Part shown: one piece after another, positions 60,500 through 64,000 of the stretch
Numbering within the stretch: the first letter of the stretch is position 1
Layout of the letters: every line of letters begins with the position of its first letter
NCBI GenBank assembly: GCA_037693485.1
Contig: CM075345.1
Location: 84,898,001-84,962,000, forward strand
Reading direction: 5' to 3'
DNA from: Kitagawia praeruptora
Taxonomy: Eukaryota; Streptophyta; Magnoliopsida; Apiales; Apiaceae
Length of the DNA: 64,000 bases
Program-made: the position numbers and the translations under genes
Notes under the pieces: model-generated
What the model was told of the DNA's origin: nothing
Seen by the model: the letters and a program-made list of their open reading frames with translations, nothing else
Database searches by the model: none

Positions 60500-61234
60500 T
60501 ATTAGTTCATCTTCTAAAAGTGAGAAATTTCTACAACACTGTTGGTGTTGGCAAGGTGAAAAAGTGTTGTAACCGGAATTGCAATATTTTCCTGCAAGTT
60601 CCTCTTTTACGATAATTGAGAATATCTTGCTTATCTTTTGCATAGCAGATATTTATTCAAAATAAATATATTTTTGAGTTACCTTGTAACTTCATCTCAT
60701 ACCTTATATTGGTACTACATCGTTAATGCATGGCATATGGTTTCAAAGATATTTTGGACTGTCATATATTATCACTGTTCAATTATATTTCTGGTGGGCT
60801 ATTGCTCACCCTTGCTTTATTTATTTATATCACAACAACAGCTAGATCAGATGGCCGCGCAAGGCGCACGCAGCGTAAGCAGGTGTCAACCGTCAGAGGT
60901 TTACCGCTAAGGTCTTGGCTACCTTTGTTGAGGATGCAACTACTGGTAGGCTAGTTGTTAGCAATTGAGCCTCAAATGTACTTATATTATGGTATCTATT
61001 AATGGATGGCAAAGAGTATGTAATTGTACAATACCAATTCTTTGGGTTGTAAGAACTCAAACTTGTGATTAATAATATTGTTGGTTACTCTGATTTCATC
61101 TCTGGGACTATAACGGGTGTGTTTTATGTTGTTGTTTTGTGTCACAAGGTTGTAATTTAAATTATGTTGGTTTTGTGGTTGGATATTGAGACCGTAACGA
61201 CCAGATCCCTGACCCTGGATCTGGGGGTGTTACA

Positions 61235-61239
61235 GAACT
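61235..61239. other. G4 target-site duplication, right copy
   Basis: GAACT directly after the CA of the 3' LTR, matching 45513-45517. The G3 gag frame resumes immediately. Confidence 0.92.
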
Positions 61240-62223
61240 GTTAACCTAGTAGTAGCCAGAGCCTGGTTAAAAGAGATGGAAAAAGCTTTTGAGATACTGA
61301 GGATAGAGGAAGACCAGAAAACAGTTTTTGCAGCCTATCTCTTAAAGGGAGAGGCAAATTACTGGTGGGAAACTAAAAAGAATCTAGAAGGAGCGGGAGT
61401 GATAACCTTGGAGCGTTTCACTAGGGTGTTCTTAGAAAAGTATTCCCCTAGGTACCTGGAGAACCAAATGGAAATAAAGTTTCTAGAGTTAAAACAGGAA
61501 AACCTATCAGTGGCAGAGTATGAAACTAAATTTACAGAACTGTCTAGGTTTGTTCCTGAATTTGTGCGTACTGAAGAACAAAGAGCAAAAAGGTTCCAAC
61601 AAGGATTGAAACCATGGCTACGAACGAGAGTGGCACCATTTGAGTTGACTGATTATGCTGCGGTGGTTCAGAAGGCATCGATTATCGAGGCCGAGAATGA
61701 ACAAACCCAATTAGGTCGAGAGAACAAGAAAAGAAAATTTGAGGGTCCAAAGGGAGGTTCAAGTGAGGGAAGCTACTTTAACAAATTTGGTAAAGGACAA
61801 AAACCCCAGTTTGGAGGAAAGTCAGGGAATAATAAGGCTACCAGTGAGACTGTGAATCAGGGTGGTAGATCCACAGGAACCTTTCAGTCTAATCAATCGC
61901 GACCACCATTACCAGATTGCAACACGTGTGGTAAGAAGCATATCGGAGAGTGTAAGATGTTAGGAAAAACTTGCTTTAAGTGTGGACAGAAAGGGCATTA
62001 TCAGGACAGGTGTCCATCAGCTGATAAGGGTGATGTCAAGTGTTATCAATGTGGAAGACTAGGACATTTTGCTAGAGATTGTCATTCTGGTGGGTCGTCT
62101 GCGCCTGGACAAAGTATGACTGCTTCAAATAGACCTACTGCCAGGGTGTACAATATGACTTTAGGAGAGGCATTGAGAAAGCCGGATACAGATGCAGGTG
62201 AACATTTTTTTTCTAGTATTTAA
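61240..62223 (+). pseudogene. G3 gag, 3' part (capsid-like core and zinc knuckles)
   Basis: Continues gag after G4. The Ty3-type retrotransposon gag core is evident (FAAYLLKGEANYWWET, then FLEKYSPRYL, FLELKQENLSVAEYE and RFQQGLKPWLRTRV). It is followed by a basic linker, a CNTCGKKHIGEC motif, and two CCHC knuckles, CFKCGQKGHYQDRC and CYQCGRLGHFARDC. It ends at 62223 soon after VYNMTLGEAL, the point where the protease domain would begin in autonomous relatives. Here a stop follows and pol is absent. It would package element RNA. Confidence 0.9.
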
Positions 62224-62784
62224 ATTTTTAGTGTAAATGTTTGGTTAGGAATCAATGTGGTCAATGAATGGTATAGGTAGGTTGACAATCTAGATAAGGA
62301 AAATCAGTATCTGTTAGGGGTTAGAAATTCTATGAAAAGGAGAATAATAGTATTTTGGGGGTAAACCACAGACTTGTTTATATACGAACAGGAAATATAT
62401 ATTATAGGTAGTATTTTCTTACAATTGTTTCAAAGAATCTTATTCTAGTCGGATTTCTGGAAGATTTAACAGAGACAAAATATAATAAGATCGAAGTATG
62501 TATATTTTATGTCATGATAGAGATCAACATAGGGATAAACCATAAGTGAGATACACTACCATTCAGGGGAGGCCAAGGTGGTGGCCGATACCCATAACCA
62601 AAAGAGGAATGTTGATGAATGACAAGCAAGTTTATGTTGGTGTATTCTGTGCAAACAAGATAGAGATATTATGAAGGAAAAAGGATGGAGAAAGTGGTAT
62701 AGAAGTTATACGGAGTAGATGAAAAGGTATCTATGGACATTTCTGACGTGATTCCGGGACGGAATCCTTTTAAGGAGGGAAGGA
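62224..62784 (+). other. G3 3' untranslated remnant and polypurine tract
   Basis: Only 561 bp separate the gag stop from the 3' LTR, in place of about 4 kb of pol. The piece at 62610-62672 matches 54298-54360 in G4 (GATGAATGACAAGCAAGTTT...). GATTCCGGGACGGAATCC at 62751-62768 is an interrupted palindrome also found at 56171-56188. A trace of the GKANVVAD-type motif (G..AK.VAD) appears near 62570-62595. The PPT TTTTAAGGAGGGAAGGA (62768-62784) precedes the LTR. Confidence 0.75.
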
Positions 62785-64000
62785 TGTAATAACCCTAACT
62801 TTGGCAATGCTACAGAGATCCTATAAATAGTAAATTTTGAGGTCTTAGAGAAATGGTATATAGGTACTCTATAATGGAAACATAAAATGAATAAACAGAA
62901 ACCATATTAGTGTTGTACAATGGAAATAAGTGACTCGAAATGACGATAGATTCCAGAAATTCCTGAACATGGATTTTTAAGATTTTGATTTCAAATAAGC
63001 TTCTATGGGATATTAAGGAGCATGGAAATATTATAAGAATTATATATTGAGGGATTAGTGAAAGTTAGATTAAACCAAGGGATTATCAAAGCAAGGAAAT
63101 GCCAGGGGAAAATGAATTGTTAAATGGTTTCAAAACCACTGAGATAATGAGGTACATTCGGAACGAATCACAATTAGACGAATATGGAGATTAAGCAACC
63201 AAGATTAGTAATATAACAAGGATACATACCACATTTTTACTTACCAAAATCATTAGCATTATACTTAGAAAATCAAAAATGGGATTTATTGGATCATCAA
63301 GTGACATCACTTTCCATTAACACCATTTTAAGGGTAAATTAGTCATTTAAACATGTAAATATTAACCAAGCTTCCAAGACAAGCTAGACAAACAAGTAAT
63401 TAGCAAGATTAAGATGAGATAAGATCAAAAATATCAAAAGAAACCTCTCCCCCCATCCATTAGCAACTTTCGGCCAAAACCAAGAAAAAGAAAAAAAAAT
63501 TCCAAAACCCTAGCTAGCTTCAAGATCAATTCAAGAGAAAAATCATGGAGTTTCTTGGAGGTTAGGAAGGAGTACTCACAAAGTTTCAAAGCCAACCAAT
63601 ATCATCTTCATAGTTAATACAAGCCATACTAAGGTTGTTCAAGGTGTGCCCAAGGATTATTAAGGATATTAAAAGCTTCAAGGAGGTATAACTATGCTTG
63701 CTTCTTTGTATTTATGGTAGAAATTTAATTGGTTAGTAGTAAGTGATGTTAATGTAATGTTTATGATGAATATGTGTTCTAAATGGTTTGGGTTGATATG
63801 AGTTTTGTGTTGTGAACTTGGAACCATGGCTGGAATGTAGTCCACATGGTGTAGGGTTTGGATTGAGTGTGGAATGATGGTTTTGGAGTGGGTAAAATAT
63901 GGAAAGTATGAAAGTACAGCGGTTATAATGCCCGATTTTCGTTAGGATATAAATTGCCCTGTTTTGGATCCCTGTACCGGACGGTACCCTACTGTTTAAG
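62785..64000 (+). repeat. G3 3' LTR, first 1.2 kb (truncated by window end)
   Basis: It begins TGTAATAACCC directly after the PPT and matches 40164-41377. Differences seen by eye are four substitutions and two single-base indels. The remaining 2.2 kb of LTR lies beyond the window. Confidence 0.92.

Larger units (their letters stand above)
45518..61234 (+). mobile_element. Gypsy element G4, complete, non-autonomous, very young
   Basis: A complete 15,717-bp LTR element flanked by the 5-bp duplication GAACT. The two 5,029-bp LTRs have exactly equal length and about four substitutions by eye. The 5.66-kb interior has a PBS, a PPT and decayed remnants of the pre-gag ORF and pol, but no ORF that could make an enzyme. 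A recent insertion with an already ruined pol implies mobilisation by another element's proteins. It interrupts G3 gag. Confidence 0.93.
56206..61234 (+). repeat. G4 3' LTR (5,029 bp)
   Basis: Same length as 45518-50546 at a constant offset of 10,688. Differences seen by eye are at 45712/56400, near 47307, near 47730 and near 48166. It includes the second copies of the palindromic array (59147-59733) and the GC-rich block (60310-60499). It is followed by GAACT. Confidence 0.93.
24422..64000 (+). mobile_element. Sirevirus-type Ty1/copia element S2 (3' end beyond window), heavily nested
   Basis: A plus-strand copia element with 5' LTR, PBS, gag, pol, a 2-kb spacer and an extra ORF region. Its own sequence is 24422-32636 and 36754-39630; the rest of the span is younger insertions (CACTA, L-d, G3, G4). 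Its 3' LTR is not in the window and should follow the far end of G3 and L-d. GGGGGA words in the integrase-RT linker (28753, 28877, 28933) and downstream (38563, 39013) fit the Sirevirus lineage. Confidence 0.8.
40164..64000 (+). mobile_element. Gypsy element G3 (Tekay-like), gag-only, 3' LTR runs off the window; contains G4
   Basis: A plus-strand LTR element: 5' LTR 40164-43557, PBS 43561, an extra ORF, gag split by G4 at 45517/61240, no pol, PPT 62768-62784 and a 3' LTR from 62785. LTR copies differ by about 4 substitutions and 2 one-base indels over the 1.21 kb visible in both, so it is recent. The gag (two CCHC knuckles preceded by a CxxCGKKHxGxC motif) is Tekay/Del-like. Without pol it depends on enzymes from another element. 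Confidence 0.88.

Overview
The window is plant nuclear DNA, almost certainly from a eudicot with a large, repeat-rich genome. It contains Ty1/copia elements of the Sirevirus type, Ty3/gypsy elements with very long LTRs and Tekay/Del-type gag, L1-type LINEs, a CACTA transposon carrying plant gene exons and a hAT-like MITE. I cannot name the species from sequence alone. I see no intact host gene, rRNA, tRNA or CRISPR array. Practically every base can be assigned to a nest of transposable elements inserted into one another.

Nest, read from target breaks, target-site duplications (TSDs) and interrupted reading frames. The oldest layer is gypsy element G2 (18427-24421, + strand). Its 5' LTR was split by Sirevirus S1 (- strand, 9730-18426 visible). 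S1 was split by LINE L-a (- strand, 6162-~9729), and L-a by gypsy G1 (- strand, 1-6161, running off the left edge). S1 also carries two shorter LINE-derived insertions, L-c (10633-12539) and L-b (16431-17183). G2's LTR carries a 553-bp hAT-like MITE (20510-21062). G2's 3' LTR was split by Sirevirus S2 (+ strand, 24422 to beyond the right edge). S2 contains a CACTA element (32637-36750), a 21-bp LINE stub (31758-31778) and LINE L-d (39631-40163). L-d is split by gypsy G3 (40164 to beyond 64000), whose gag gene is split by gypsy G4 (45518-61234, TSD GAACT), the youngest insertion.

Coding content. S1 and S2 have recognisable gag, protease, integrase, RT and RNase H, all broken by stops, frameshifts or insertions. 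S2 also has a long extra ORF region downstream of pol (36758-39600). L-a has an ORF1 with a homopolymer frameshift and an ORF2 with a full endonuclease but truncated RT. G3 has an intact 311-codon ORF of unknown function between PBS and gag, and a gag frame that was open before G4 landed, but no pol. G4 is non-autonomous: its LTRs are nearly identical (about 4 differences in 5,029 bp by eye), yet its 5.66-kb interior holds only decayed pol.

Points of most interest: the CACTA element carries exon pieces resembling at least four unrelated host genes (M16 peptidase, lipid phosphate phosphatase, AXR1-type E1 subunit, PRP16-type DEAH helicase). There is a family of recently mobile gypsy elements without pol that share conserved non-coding modules. 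G3's pre-gag ORF and S2's post-pol ORFs have no function I can name.
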